NCBI RefSeq assembly: GCF_014023275.1
Contig: NZ_CP054698.1
Coordinates: forward strand, 7,587,001-7,651,000
DNA from: Nostoc edaphicum CCNP1411
Lineage (GTDB): Bacteria; Cyanobacteriota; Cyanobacteriia; Cyanobacteriales; Nostocaceae
Direction of reading: 5' to 3'
Length of the DNA stretch: 64,000 bases
The translations under genes and the position numbers were made by a program. Of the stretch, positions 10,097-18,395 are shown in pieces (within the stretch, counting starts at the first letter, position 1; every line of letters starts with the position of its first letter). Under the pieces are notes generated by a model, which saw only the letters and a list, made by a program, of their open reading frames with translations, searched no databases and was not told the origin of the DNA.

Positions 10097-10234
10097 CTAA
10101 CGCATTTGGCCAATGGTTTTAAAATCGCGATCGACGTGTATCAAAAGTAAGTTATTTGCTAGTGCTGTTTGAGCAATACAGCAATCAATTGGGCTGCTGT
10201 CAATCAATAACATGACGTTCAAACTCGTTTGTAC
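10097..10234 (-). pseudogene. VapC-type PIN-domain toxin, C-terminal remnant
   Basis: The frame ends at a TAG at 10099-10097 and encodes SSPIDCCIAQTALANN, then LLIHVDRDFKTI, the typical end of a PIN-domain (VapC) RNase, with the conserved IDC-IA helix and the D-DF motif. An in-frame stop lies at 10237-10235 and only about 45 codons are left, so the N-terminal catalytic aspartates are missing. No VapB antitoxin is adjacent. This is a dead toxin-antitoxin relic between the sulfur operon and the next gene. The remaining gene-free DNA on both sides (9843-10096 and 10235-10452) shows no intact gene; the right part has an interrupted plus-strand frame (LLQQLAKGSLDKN, stop, HLIRAIRLSDAIIING) that may also be debris. 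Confidence 0.65.
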
Positions 10235-10452
10235 TCATGGGGTTGAGGTATCAGTTTTTGAAAAATCTTCCCCCTAGTATTACACAGCATCGAAAATACC
10301 CGCTTCCAATACTTGCTAATCTGGAAAACGTATCTTGGAAGTACTCAGCTACCGTGAATATACGTTTCATTCATCCCTGATCGCCACAATTATTACAACA
10401 ACTAGCCAAAGGCTCTTTAGATAAAAATTAACATCTTATCCGTGCTATCCGA

Positions 10453-11745
10453 TTATCGGATGCCATCATTATCAATGGCGCTGTAGCTGTCGCTGGGGAA
10501 AAGCCCCAACCAAGGGTCAGAACTAGGAGTTAAAAATAGTTGGGCGTATACCTGTTCATTGAGCGTTTCCACACTGCTTGTTTGCTTACCCTGCATAAAC
10601 CATTGATGAATTTGGCTGTGCAGCATATATTCATTTCTGACTGTATCTAAAGCCATTGTGGCTTCAAATTTTTTCACTATTATCGGCAAATTATCTTCCT
10701 CAGTGTTTGCAGACTGAGACTTTTTAGCTTTGATTAGAGAGATACTATTTTGATCTAGCTTGACATCGGCGGCATAGAGTTGAGCAATTTTGTTCCAAAC
10801 TTCCTGGTCGGTTATTTTAGCTAAAGCGTTTTGATTTCGTTCAGCATCAGACTGGAGAGCACTTAGCATTGGCCTTTCAACTATCATTTTAGAAACTGCT
10901 AGAGAGCTTGCTATTTCTGCTGTAGGTGGCTGACTGGAATTGTTCGGAGTTTCCACCAACTTAGGGGGAGACTGGATACCCAGGCGAGATAAATCTGCAA
11001 CCCATTGGGCTTGGATAGAATTTAAGCGATCGCTGTGGTATTTTCTTAAATAAGACTCGCGATCGCTTGGTGTAAGTTTACTGTAGTTTTTTACTGCTAT
11101 TTCAGCCTGCTGTAGCTGACGCAAAAATGCTTTGGGACTGTATAACCCTGGAATTGCATCGATTGGACGCCCCGATGCGTCCAATATATAATGAATGCTA
11201 TTGCCTGTAATCGTTCGCTCTAACTTGCGTCCGTCGCCAAAATCAATAGTTACTTTAGGTACAGGTCGCACTGATTGCCAGTGCAAAACGAAGCGGTCTT
11301 GAAGTAGTTTAGAAATCTCAACATTCGGATACAGCGCTACCCTAAAGAATCTACTATTAGCACAACTCAAATCCTGATCCAGCCTGCCCAATAACCGCAG
11401 AGATAGAATGGGTTTACCACTGGTTCTAGCAGCAGCTTTGGCTTGTTCTATGTCAGTATACCAGTACAGACGAGAGGCGTAACAGTCGCGTTGTTGGCAA
11501 AGTTCATCTAAAGCAATCCGGAGTGCAGCGGAAGGTATAACTGCACCAGAAGAATCGGTATTTAGCATATTAGTATGGGATTTGAGAAATACTTGTAACC
11601 CTGTTGGGCCCTGTTTCCGAAGCACAGAAACTTCTTGAGATAGCTGGGAAATATTAGCGACAGGAGTTTGAGCATCAGCTGTCTGCAAAAAACTGAAGCT
11701 GACTAGCATTAGTGCGAAAGGATATTTTAAGGTTCTAAATTTCAT
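10453..11745 (-). CDS. Secreted protein with a thioredoxin-like region, function unknown
   Basis: 430 residues. A signal peptide is clear: MKFR, a hydrophobic core, and cleavage near TADAQT (about residue 25). Residues about 90-215 (WYTDIEQAKAAARTSGKPILSLRLLG, NSRFFRVALYPNVEISKLLQDRFVLHW, IHYILDASGRPIDAIPGLYSPKAFLRQL) follow the pattern of thioredoxin-fold proteins of the DUF255 kind, in which a partner is loaded into a shortened Trx domain. I see no CxxC redox motif, so it is probably not an active thiol oxidoreductase. The C-terminal half is Gln/Ser-rich and predicted mostly helical. The gene stands alone, with more than 600 bp before and about 1 kb after it on the transcribed side. No function is assigned. 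Confidence 0.75.
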   Translation of the reverse strand: MKFRTLKYPFALMLVSFSFLQTADAQTPVANISQLSQEVSVLRKQGPTGLQVFLKSHTNMLNTDSSGAVIPSAALRIALDELCQQRDCYASRLYWYTDIEQAKAAARTSGKPILSLRLLGRLDQDLSCANSRFFRVALYPNVEISKLLQDRFVLHWQSVRPVPKVTIDFGDGRKLERTITGNSIHYILDASGRPIDAIPGLYSPKAFLRQLQQAEIAVKNYSKLTPSDRESYLRKYHSDRLNSIQAQWVADLSRLGIQSPPKLVETPNNSSQPPTAEIASSLAVSKMIVERPMLSALQSDAERNQNALAKITDQEVWNKIAQLYAADVKLDQNSISLIKAKKSQSANTEEDNLPIIVKKFEATMALDTVRNEYMLHSQIHQWFMQGKQTSSVETLNEQVYAQLFLTPSSDPWLGLFPSDSYSAIDNDGIR

Positions 11746-12752
11746 ATATTTTCAGAAAAATAGGAGATGCGGGTGTCGCCATCACTAAATAGAGAAGTCT
11801 AGTTTAACTTGTAAGAATCTCATCTGCTGTGAAAGTTTATGATGGAATGGTAAACCTTACAATATAGACATAAATCAAAAAAAATCTTATCTAATTTTTA
11901 ATTGCCTCCTCTCAGAGAAACGGGTTGCTGTTTTAGGATCTCCATAGCTCAACTCAATATATAGTAAGCAATCTTAAATTATTCGTGATAAACAAGCTTC
12001 CTGACTTATTTGAAAATTCATGGATCTGTAGGTTTATATTCTGAGTATTTACCTAACATAGTCAGATTAGTATCTATTGCTAAACGTACACATATATTTA
12101 TTAACTAAATCTACTTCATCAAACTCAGGTTTTGTTAAAAGTTCATATACTTTTTGCTTGAGTTAGTTAAATATGCTAATTAAGAGTTTATCTATGTAAA
12201 TCTGCCTTTTTAACAATTTCCGTAACATCCCTCTTCTATTAAGAGGTTAAATATAACTAAGATATTAATGGTTGTGCTGGCTTAGTTGATTAAAAAGCGT
12301 CAATTATTCCAGGTGTATCTATTTGCCAACTCTCTATCAGACTGATTCATAGTCTTAAAATAACCGCTCTCTTTTTACTAAAGAGAAGCTTACCTTCTCC
12401 TTGCCTTGTAGTAAAGGTAATTTAGGGAGGTTCGGTTGTTGTTAGGGAATTAATGTACTAAGCGCTAGTAGTATATTCTAACTTTTCACGGTATCTGGAA
12501 AACCTCTCTCTAAATCTCTCTCCTGCAAGGAGAGAGACTTTGAATTACTGGTTTGGAAGTTAGATTTTCCGTGGACTTTTCCACATGACGTGAAAAGTCA
12601 GGTAGTATATTCGCTTCTCAATCGCTGTGAACAAGCTTTATGGTAAAACAACGTCATGATTTATATTGGGAAATTGCGATTTTATTTCCAACTAATAACA
12701 AACACAACTTCTTCAAGCTTTGAATATTTATCAACCCATTTAATTAATCCCC
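11746..12752. other. Gene-free AT-rich stretch with a small inverted repeat
   Basis: About 1 kb with no convincing reading frame on either strand. It contains AT-rich sequence, a hairpin-forming CTCTCTCCTGCAAGGAGAGAG palindromic block near 12515-12538, and a 10-bp inverted repeat (ACTTTTCACG at 12480-12489, complement at 12588-12597) accompanied by two copies of GTAGTATATTC. The last elements look like a small dispersed repeat. Promoters of the two flanking divergent genes must lie at its ends, but I see no clear motif. Confidence 0.5.
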
Positions 12753-13067
12753 ATGAAACAATATATTTTTCATTTGCTCATACTGGTATTAGGAACAAGT
12801 TCGACTTTCATGGTTACTCCATCTCAAGCTCAAACTCCGGTCAAGCCCAACAGTCAAAATACTGATAATACTACTTCCGTATCTTCAAATTCATCTTCAG
12901 TTATCCAATTGAGTGATTTTGCTAATTCTACTAATAGCAAACCACCTATCCTCTCTGAGGCAGCTGATAATTCTTCTACTGCTAATACAAATATAACTTC
13001 AACTAAGCCTGAACCAAGGGTTCCTATATTCAGCAGAATCTTTCGCACACCTTCAATGCAGCAATAA
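12753..13067 (+). CDS. Small secreted Ser/Thr/Asn-rich protein
   Basis: 104 residues with an obvious signal peptide (MKQYIFHLLILVLG, cleavage near PSQAQT at about residue 27). The mature part is low-complexity, rich in Ser, Thr, Asn and Pro, with no recognisable domain; it ends with a basic segment IFSRIFRTPSMQQ. No strong ribosome site precedes the ATG. The intact signal sequence and following hairpin make it a likely real gene. Its N-terminal design (QAQTPV) resembles that of the secreted protein encoded at 10453-11745 (DAQTPV), which may mean a shared export route. Function unknown. Confidence 0.6.
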   Translation: MKQYIFHLLILVLGTSSTFMVTPSQAQTPVKPNSQNTDNTTSVSSNSSSVIQLSDFANSTNSKPPILSEAADNSSTANTNITSTKPEPRVPIFSRIFRTPSMQQ

Positions 13068-13151
13068 TTAGTGGCTAAACATTTAGTTTACTTCTTGCGC
13101 TGATAGATATCTGCATTTATACACAATGTACAACATTACTTAGTAAAAATA

Positions 13152-13195
13152 CTACCCCCGCGAGAGAGAAAAATTAGAATCTCTCACAGGGGTAG
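13152..13195 (+). terminator. Stem-loop after the small secreted-protein gene
   Basis: Arms CTACCCC (13152-13158) and GGGGTAG (13189-13195) with a second paired segment GAGAG / CTCTC inside. It starts 84 bases after the stop. No T-run follows, so it may be a repeat hairpin or a weak terminator. Confidence 0.45.
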
Positions 13196-13251
13196 GACGA
13201 ATATCATCATTTATAGCAGTTTTCGTTTTTATCCAATGTAATTTGACCTTT

Positions 13252-13288
13252 CTCCAAACCTTTTTCCTCAAAGAAGAGAGGTTTGGAG
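13252..13288 (-). terminator. Stem-loop downstream of egtD
   Basis: Perfect 10-bp arms CTCCAAACCT / AGGTTTGGAG with a 17-base spacer. Read on the minus strand the last arm is followed by GAAAGGTCAAATT. It lies about 100 bp after the egtD stop and between convergent genes, so it may act for either direction; it also resembles dispersed Nostoc hairpin repeats. The remainder of the 320-bp gap (13068-13388) shows nothing else. Confidence 0.45.
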
Positions 13289-13388
13289 TATTACTTCCCA
13301 ACACTTGTAGGGAAGGTGCTGTTTTTGTTAGGTCTAGATTGGACTCAACAGAGAACCGCTATATTATGTGAGACATACCTGATTTTGT

Positions 13389-14423
13389 TTATGCTTGCAG
13401 TTGACAGAGCAGTAAACCAAACCATTGATTTGGATCTGTCCACACATGAAGAGGTAATAAACCCTGTGCGGTAAGTTGCTGTTTGATAGTATTAAGGTCA
13501 AATTTGCGAGAAATTTCGGTGAGGATAGTCTCATCTAGGGCAAAATTAACCTTGAGGTTAAGAGCGCGTAATTCTACAATTTGCGATCGCAAGCTGCGTA
13601 AATGCATTTCTATTTGATGCTCGTTTTCATTGTAAAACGCCCAGTGTTCAAACTGCATGGTGTCGAAATTACCCTCAAACCGCTGATTTAAATGCTCCAG
13701 CATATTAAGGTTAAAAGCTGCCGTTACTCCTTGGCTGTCGTTATAAGCTGGTTCCAAAATCTGTTTCGGCTTTCGTAAATCTATCCCCAATAATAAATAC
13801 TCACCTACTTGTAGAGCATTGGTAATTTGAGAGAAAAATACATCACACTCATCAGGCGTAAGATTACCTAAAGTGCTACCAATAAAACAAATCATCCGAC
13901 TGGGTAATTGCGTCGGTAGGAGTTTTGCAAGGGCTAATTCATAGGTTCCTGCCAGGGCATAGACTTGCAGTAAGGGATAATCTTCTAATAACTGCTTGGC
14001 ACTACTTTCCAACATACCTGCACACACATCAATTGGTAGGTAGTGCAGGGGATAGCCTAGCCGTTGGTAGGCATCTAGTAAAATGCGGGTTTTGTTAGAA
14101 CTGCCACTGCCAAGTTCTACCAATTCACAAGGGCCAGTTATCTGGGCAATTTCACTAGCAAAATGCTGTAAGATCGTTGTTTCTGTGCGTGTAAGATAAT
14201 ATTCTGGCAAATAACAGATTTGCTCAAACAGATCAGAACCACGGTCGTCATAAAAGTAACAGGGGGGTAGAGATTTAGGTGTTTGAGTTAATCCCTTAAC
14301 CACATCACTCCCAGCACTAGGTGCAACTATTTGAGTTGCTTCTACCAAACGTTCTATCTGCAAGCGTTTTTCAACGCTGCTTTGAGAAGTAACCTTGCTG
14401 TTAACAGCTTTAGATATCGACAT
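13389..14423 (-). CDS. egtD: L-histidine N-alpha-methyltransferase (ergothioneine biosynthesis)
   Basis: 344 residues, the usual EgtD size is about 320-340. It trimethylates histidine with S-adenosylmethionine to give hercynine, the first step to ergothioneine. Visible features: the N-terminal SLPPCYFYDDRGSDLFEQICYLPEYYLTRTE block specific to EgtD, the SAM-binding LVELGSGSSNKTRILLDA motif, YLPIDVCAGMLESSA, and FIGSTLGNLTPDE, which is the hallmark of this family. A strong GGAGG ribosome site precedes the ATG at 14423. It is the third gene of the minus-strand set egtC-egtB-egtD, separated from egtB by 370 bp of repeats. EgtA and EgtE functions are not in the window. Confidence 0.95.
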   Translation of the reverse strand: MSISKAVNSKVTSQSSVEKRLQIERLVEATQIVAPSAGSDVVKGLTQTPKSLPPCYFYDDRGSDLFEQICYLPEYYLTRTETTILQHFASEIAQITGPCELVELGSGSSNKTRILLDAYQRLGYPLHYLPIDVCAGMLESSAKQLLEDYPLLQVYALAGTYELALAKLLPTQLPSRMICFIGSTLGNLTPDECDVFFSQITNALQVGEYLLLGIDLRKPKQILEPAYNDSQGVTAAFNLNMLEHLNQRFEGNFDTMQFEHWAFYNENEHQIEMHLRSLRSQIVELRALNLKVNFALDETILTEISRKFDLNTIKQQLTAQGLLPLHVWTDPNQWFGLLLCQLQA

Positions 14424-14621
14424 TAAACCTCCGTATGCTTGGCGTAATAAGTTACCTTTTATGGCAGACCTTTACCCCAATCAGTGAAACACATTGTCAT
14501 AGCTAATAAAATCATGCTTGAGCAATATTGCTCAAGCATTAATGCTATTTGTAGCGATTTTCCCATTAAAATGACAGCAAGTAAGCGTTTAAGTGCTATT
14601 ACTAACCCGTTACTTCATCGA

Positions 14622-14681
14622 AAGTCGGCGGGAAACTCCATCCCGCAAGTGGCATGGAGAGGGATAGCCACCCGCCGACTT
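14622..14681. repeat. Small inverted-repeat element
   Basis: Perfect 11-bp ends AAGTCGGCGGG (14622-14632) and CCCGCCGACTT (14671-14681) surround an inner pair CTCCAT / ATGGAG. At 60 bp it can fold into one long hairpin. It directly abuts the heptamer array. Confidence 0.7.
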
Positions 14682-14682
14682 G

Positions 14683-14766
14683 GGGCATTGGGCATTGGGC
14701 ATTGGGCATTGGGCATTGGGCATTGGGCATTGGGCATTGGGCATTGGGCATTGGGCATTGGGCATT
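14683..14766. repeat. Heptamer tandem repeat (GGGCATT x12)
   Basis: Twelve exact head-to-tail copies of GGGCATT (84 bp). This is the STRR class of heterocystous cyanobacteria and a likely site of copy-number variation between strains. Interrupted CCCATGC-type units follow at about 14778-14807. It lies between egtB and egtD. Confidence 0.95.
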
Positions 14767-14792
14767 GGTGACTCTTCCCCATGCCCCATGCC

Positions 14793-16091
14793 CTATTCCC
14801 CATGCCCAAAAACTCCATCCCCATGTGGGTGGAGTTTTTCATCAGCAGCACAGCGAAACCCTGCGAAAAGTTGGCGTACACCGGGATGATACCAATTGCG
14901 AAAACTAGAACGCAGTGCCCAAGAACGAGTTGCCCAACTACCGCCTTTTAAAACACGGTGTTGGTGGTCAAAATAAACTTGCGAGTAACCTGTGTAAGGG
15001 TAACTTTGGAAACCGTTGTAGCCATCAAACCAGGAATCTGTCCACTCCCAGACATTGCCGAGAGTATCGTACAAACCATAGGTACTTTGCCCAGCAGGGT
15101 GGGCATTTACTGCTGTTGTCTTACCAATTAGGCGATGTCTACCACGGGCTACGCCTACGCAGTTACAATGTTGGGCGGTTGGTTTTTCATCTCCCCAAGG
15201 ATAGGTGCAGCGACTATTAGTCTGTGCATCCCAACTGACTGCTTTTTCCCATTCGGCTTCTGTAGGTAGCCGCTTACCCACAAATCGGGAGTAAGCCTCG
15301 GCCTCATACCAGCTAACACCGCAAACCGGGTGATTATCATAACTCCGTAGCTTGCTGCTGTAGGCATCGCTGCACCAGTAAAGTGGTTGAATCACTGACT
15401 CAACTTGTAACCATTGCCATCCGTCTTCTGACCACCATTGAGGATTTTGGTAGCCTCCCGCCTTGATGAATTCACGATACTGTCCACAAGTAACAGGATA
15501 GCGGTCAATCAGATATGTATCCAAATACACACGATGGGCGGGGCGCTCGTTATCTAGTGCATCAATTGAGTCGCTTCCCTGTTCAAATTCACCTGCTGGG
15601 ATTTGAATCATTTCGGTAAAAGGAGTGCAGGATGTGGGGATGTGGAGGGCAACAACTTCTGCATCCTGTCTCTTGTTTAATTCCAAGACAAAACTAATAA
15701 TTTCACAGTGCTGACTTTCGTGCTGAATCAAAAAGTGCCATAGACGTTCTTGCTGCTCAATGTCAGCTACTTCTAAGTATTCGAGAACTTTTTCTCTAAC
15801 TGTGTCTAGGTAATAACGAATTTCCTCTAAGTTTGGTAAATGAACACGTTCTGATTTGGGTAAACCATCAGCCGCAAATAGCTTACGGTATTGCGGAAAC
15901 AAACAAGGGCTACCTGCACTGCGCTCTAGCAACCATAAAGACTCGATATAGGCAATATGCCCCAAGTGCCAGCCAACAGGGCTAAAGTCAGGATGAGGCT
16001 GACTACAGAATGTGGCTTCGTCCATATCCTGGAACAGTGCAAAAGTTTGCAGACGACATTCATAAAAGGCTTGAAAAATAACCTCTTTCAC
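14793..16091 (-). CDS. egtB: Hercynine oxygenase EgtB (sulfoxide synthase)
   Basis: 432 residues. Non-haem iron enzyme joining hercynine and gamma-glutamylcysteine (or cysteine) with O2. The N-terminal DinB-like domain carries the three-His iron site: His42 in GWHLGH, and His124 and His128 in HESQH. The C-terminal formylglycine-generating-enzyme-like domain is clear ([61 protein letters not shown]). I choose the GTG at 16091, one base after the egtC stop; the ATG upstream at 16160 would overlap egtC by 68 bases and lacks family support. After GFRCAADE the last 14 residues are encoded by a hairpin (14808-14839) and repeat DNA, so the C-terminus has apparently been extended by a repeat. Confidence 0.93.
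   Translation of the reverse strand: MKEVIFQAFYECRLQTFALFQDMDEATFCSQPHPDFSPVGWHLGHIAYIESLWLLERSAGSPCLFPQYRKLFAADGLPKSERVHLPNLEEIRYYLDTVREKVLEYLEVADIEQQERLWHFLIQHESQHCEIISFVLELNKRQDAEVVALHIPTSCTPFTEMIQIPAGEFEQGSDSIDALDNERPAHRVYLDTYLIDRYPVTCGQYREFIKAGGYQNPQWWSEDGWQWLQVESVIQPLYWCSDAYSSKLRSYDNHPVCGVSWYEAEAYSRFVGKRLPTEAEWEKAVSWDAQTNSRCTYPWGDEKPTAQHCNCVGVARGRHRLIGKTTAVNAHPAGQSTYGLYDTLGNVWEWTDSWFDGYNGFQSYPYTGYSQVYFDHQHRVLKGGSWATRSWALRSSFRNWYHPGVRQLFAGFRCAADEKLHPHGDGVFGHGE
14808..14839 (-). terminator. Hairpin inside the 3' end of egtB
   Basis: Arms AAAAACTCCA (14808-14817) and TGGAGTTTTT (14830-14839) give a 10-bp stem whose minus-strand copy ends in TTTTT, like an intrinsic terminator. It lies within the last 15 codons of egtB, so it may reduce transcription into egtD. 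Confidence 0.5.
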
Positions 16092-16092
16092 A

Positions 16093-16881
16093 CTAGATTT
16101 GCTCAAGTTGGATCTCACAGTCTGCTCCCACACTAATAATGCTATTTTCTGGGCAAGCAATCCAATTACCTATAAATAGAGGTTCGGATGCAATAATTAC
16201 AGATTTTGGAAAAGTCGGATCATCTCTTATCCAGTAAAGAGATGGAACTGGTGAATTGGTAGCAAAACGAGAAGCTATCAGGCGATGTCCGTCACTAAAA
16301 ACTACGTTGAGTGAGGCTTCTACTTGATAGCGTTTTGCCATCTCTAAAAGCGTTAATAATGTATTACGTAAAGCATATTCTGGAGGTCGATGTTTATTGA
16401 TTTGACTTTGTGAAAGTAATAAGGCAAAAATGTGTTCCGAGTCAGTACTGCCATTAATTTTTTCGTAAAATTCTTGGGTTAAAGTGCTGCGGATTTTTCT
16501 GTGTAATGTTTTGTGGAAATTTTCAATTCGTCCATTGTGAATAAAGAGTTGTTGTTGATGGTTAAAGGGCTGACAATTAGCAAAATCTACAGCTTGGCCT
16601 GGTGTAGCACTACGGACATAAGCAAGTATACATTTAGATTCAACGTAACGGCTGAGACTGGGTAAGTTTATATCATTCCAAATAGGCAGGGTATTTTTGT
16701 AGATAAAAGGGTCAGTATCTTTTTGACTATGATACCAACCCACACCAAAGCCATCTGCATTTACTACCCCAGAGGTCATTTCGCGGGGTTGATAACTCTG
16801 GACTACCAGTGAGTGTTCTGGTTTATACAGAAGATATTCTAAAGAAACAGGCGAACCGAGGTAAGCAAGTAAACGGCACAT
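16093..16881 (-). CDS. egtC: Gamma-glutamyl-hercynylcysteine sulfoxide hydrolase EgtC
   Basis: 262 residues of the class II glutamine amidotransferase (Ntn-hydrolase) fold. It removes the gamma-glutamyl group from the EgtB product. I choose the ATG at 16881 because Cys2 (MCRLLAYLG) is the catalytic nucleophile and must follow the initiator Met; the frame continues seven codons further upstream but this would bury the Cys. Other support: VNADGFGVGWY, ILAYVRSATPGQAVDFANCQPF, and FIHNGRIENF, the typical substrate-binding blocks. First gene of egtCBD. The presence of egtC implies the mycobacterial-type route through gamma-glutamylcysteine rather than the cysteine route. Confidence 0.92.
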   Translation of the reverse strand: MCRLLAYLGSPVSLEYLLYKPEHSLVVQSYQPREMTSGVVNADGFGVGWYHSQKDTDPFIYKNTLPIWNDINLPSLSRYVESKCILAYVRSATPGQAVDFANCQPFNHQQQLFIHNGRIENFHKTLHRKIRSTLTQEFYEKINGSTDSEHIFALLLSQSQINKHRPPEYALRNTLLTLLEMAKRYQVEASLNVVFSDGHRLIASRFATNSPVPSLYWIRDDPTFPKSVIIASEPLFIGNWIACPENSIISVGADCEIQLEQI

Positions 16882-17152
16882 GATTAAAGTATTTGCTCCC
16901 AATAGCTGTATGGAGTAAGCTTTTCACTGAGAATTAGCTGACTTTTGGATAATTTTGCACTATCCTTGTTAACGAGTGCTACCTCATATCACCCTATTGA
17001 CCTCCTCACTACACAAAACATTTAGCTTACTAATGTTTTATTCAAACTTGTATTATTTTGCCGTAATTTTGAACTTCAGGAGTAATGTTCAACAAAATAG
17101 ACAAATAATCAAGATTAATTACCAATAATCAAAAATCAAAAAACAATGACTG

Positions 17153-17502
17153 ATGTCTAACTCAATAATGGTAATTTTCCCATATAGACATAATCAAACA
17201 TGGGTATTTGATGATGAGCGAATGGAACTAATCCAAGAACCATTTGTCAGTGGTATACCCGAAATGATTGATATTTTGGTTGATGTATTGCTAGTGTTGA
17301 TGAAGGCTTTAAATTGTTATTTTCTGCAAATCCTTTTCCTGGTTATCAAGCTGAACTAATTTGGTTAAGAGCAGAATATAACGGTCATTGGTATTACTGG
17401 GATAAAAATAAATTGGAAGGTTGGCTATGTCCAGCTTTGTTCAAATACTTCAGTGAACCGCCAAATAGAATATATTGTAAAGCTGAAAGCCTTTATTTCT
17501 AG
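17153..17502 (+). pseudogene. Small conserved protein (DUF6717-like), frameshifted
   Basis: Two overlapping frames encode parts of one protein. The first gives MSNSIMVIFPYRHNQTWVFD and onward to SGIPEMIDILVD; the second, in another frame, gives DEGFKLLFSANPFPGYQ, then WLRAEYNGHWYYWDKNKLEGWLCPALFKYF. Together they match a small cyanobacterial protein family I recall as DUF6717, about 110 residues and of unknown function. The shift lies between about 17275 and 17305. Either the gene is recently inactivated or the sequence has an indel error. It stands upstream of the nucleotidyltransferase gene on the same strand. Confidence 0.65.
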
Positions 17503-17542
17503 ACAATATCTCAAAAGTTATAATTTAACATAAGAAAATATC

Positions 17543-18304
17543 ATGAAGATTCCAAACCCTATTATAACAATTATTAGACAACAGCCTTACCCGCTTTTAT
17601 TTGCAACTATCAGTGGTTCCCACTTATATGGCTTTCCGTCAGCTGATTCTGATTATGACTTGCGTGGTGTGCATATTTTACCAGTTACAGAAGTGGTGGG
17701 ATTAGAGACGGGGAATGAAACTATTGAAGTTTCAGAAGTTCGTGAATCTTTGGAAATTGATTTAGTCACTCATGATGTCAAAAAGTTATTTTTGATGCTA
17801 CTTAAAAAGAATGGCTATGTGTTAGAACAACTGTACTCACCCTTAATATTAACAACTTCACCCGAACATGATGAATTGAAAGTTATTGCCAAAAATTGCA
17901 TTACCCGTCATCATAGCTACCATTATATTGGTTTTGCTACGACACAATGGAAACTTTTTGAGAAAGAAGATGTATATAGAATTAAGCCATTACTTTATGT
18001 TTATCGAGTCCTGTTAGCTGGGATTTATCTGATGCAAACAGGGATAGTCGAAGCTAATTTAATTAATCTCAATGAGGTTTTTGATTTACCATATATTCCT
18101 GATTTAATCGCCCAAAAGTTAGCAGGTACAGAAAGGTCTGTTTTGTCAGATTTTAATATAGATTTTTATCAAAGAGAATATGAACGTCTGCGTAATAAGT
18201 TGCAGGAGGCGTATGAATCTAGCCCATTACCTGAAGCACCTTCAGCAAATGTGGCTTTGCATAATTTGTTGGTACGCCTGAGAACAAGAAGCTATGAATC
18301 ATGA
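17543..18304 (+). CDS. RlaP-type nucleotidyltransferase domain protein
   Basis: 253 residues. The polymerase-beta-like nucleotidyltransferase signature is visible at about residues 26-45: GSHLYGFPSADSDYDLRGVH, i.e. GS followed by D-x-D for metal and NTP binding, with a third acidic residue in EIDLVTHDVKK. The domain matches the family called RlaP (RNA ligase-associated), known from bacteria and phages; the substrate is not established, and possible roles are RNA end modification or repair. The C-terminal half is helical. No RNA ligase gene is adjacent. It begins 40 bp after the frameshifted small gene and ends in a terminator overlapping its stop codon. Confidence 0.8.
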   Translation: MKIPNPIITIIRQQPYPLLFATISGSHLYGFPSADSDYDLRGVHILPVTEVVGLETGNETIEVSEVRESLEIDLVTHDVKKLFLMLLKKNGYVLEQLYSPLILTTSPEHDELKVIAKNCITRHHSYHYIGFATTQWKLFEKEDVYRIKPLLYVYRVLLAGIYLMQTGIVEANLINLNEVFDLPYIPDLIAQKLAGTERSVLSDFNIDFYQREYERLRNKLQEAYESSPLPEAPSANVALHNLLVRLRTRSYES

Positions 18305-18335
18305 GTTCATCACTTCTCGCTCATGATTGTTTTAA
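18297..18335 (+). terminator. Intrinsic terminator of the nucleotidyltransferase gene
   Basis: Perfect 9-bp arms AATCATGAG (18297-18305) and CTCATGATT (18320-18328) followed by GTTTTAAAA. The left arm overlaps the stop codon. It separates this gene from the convergent kinase gene. Confidence 0.7.
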
Positions 18336-18395
18336 AATACATAATTTTAGTAAATTTAAATTATGTATTACTTGTAGATAATGGTACTAATTTAT

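Larger units (their letters stand above)
14424..14792. other. egtB-egtD intergenic region built mostly of repeats
   Basis: 369 bp with no gene. About half is repeat DNA: an inverted-repeat element at 14622-14681 and a heptamer array at 14683-14766. On the minus strand the remainder holds the egtD leader with its strong ribosome site. The distance suggests that egtD may have its own promoter. Confidence 0.6.

Noticed and set aside
14683..14766. GGGCATT array as a possible CRISPR or as coding sequence
   Set aside because: Units of 7 bp without spacers; peptides such as WALGIGH in several frames only reflect the repeat.
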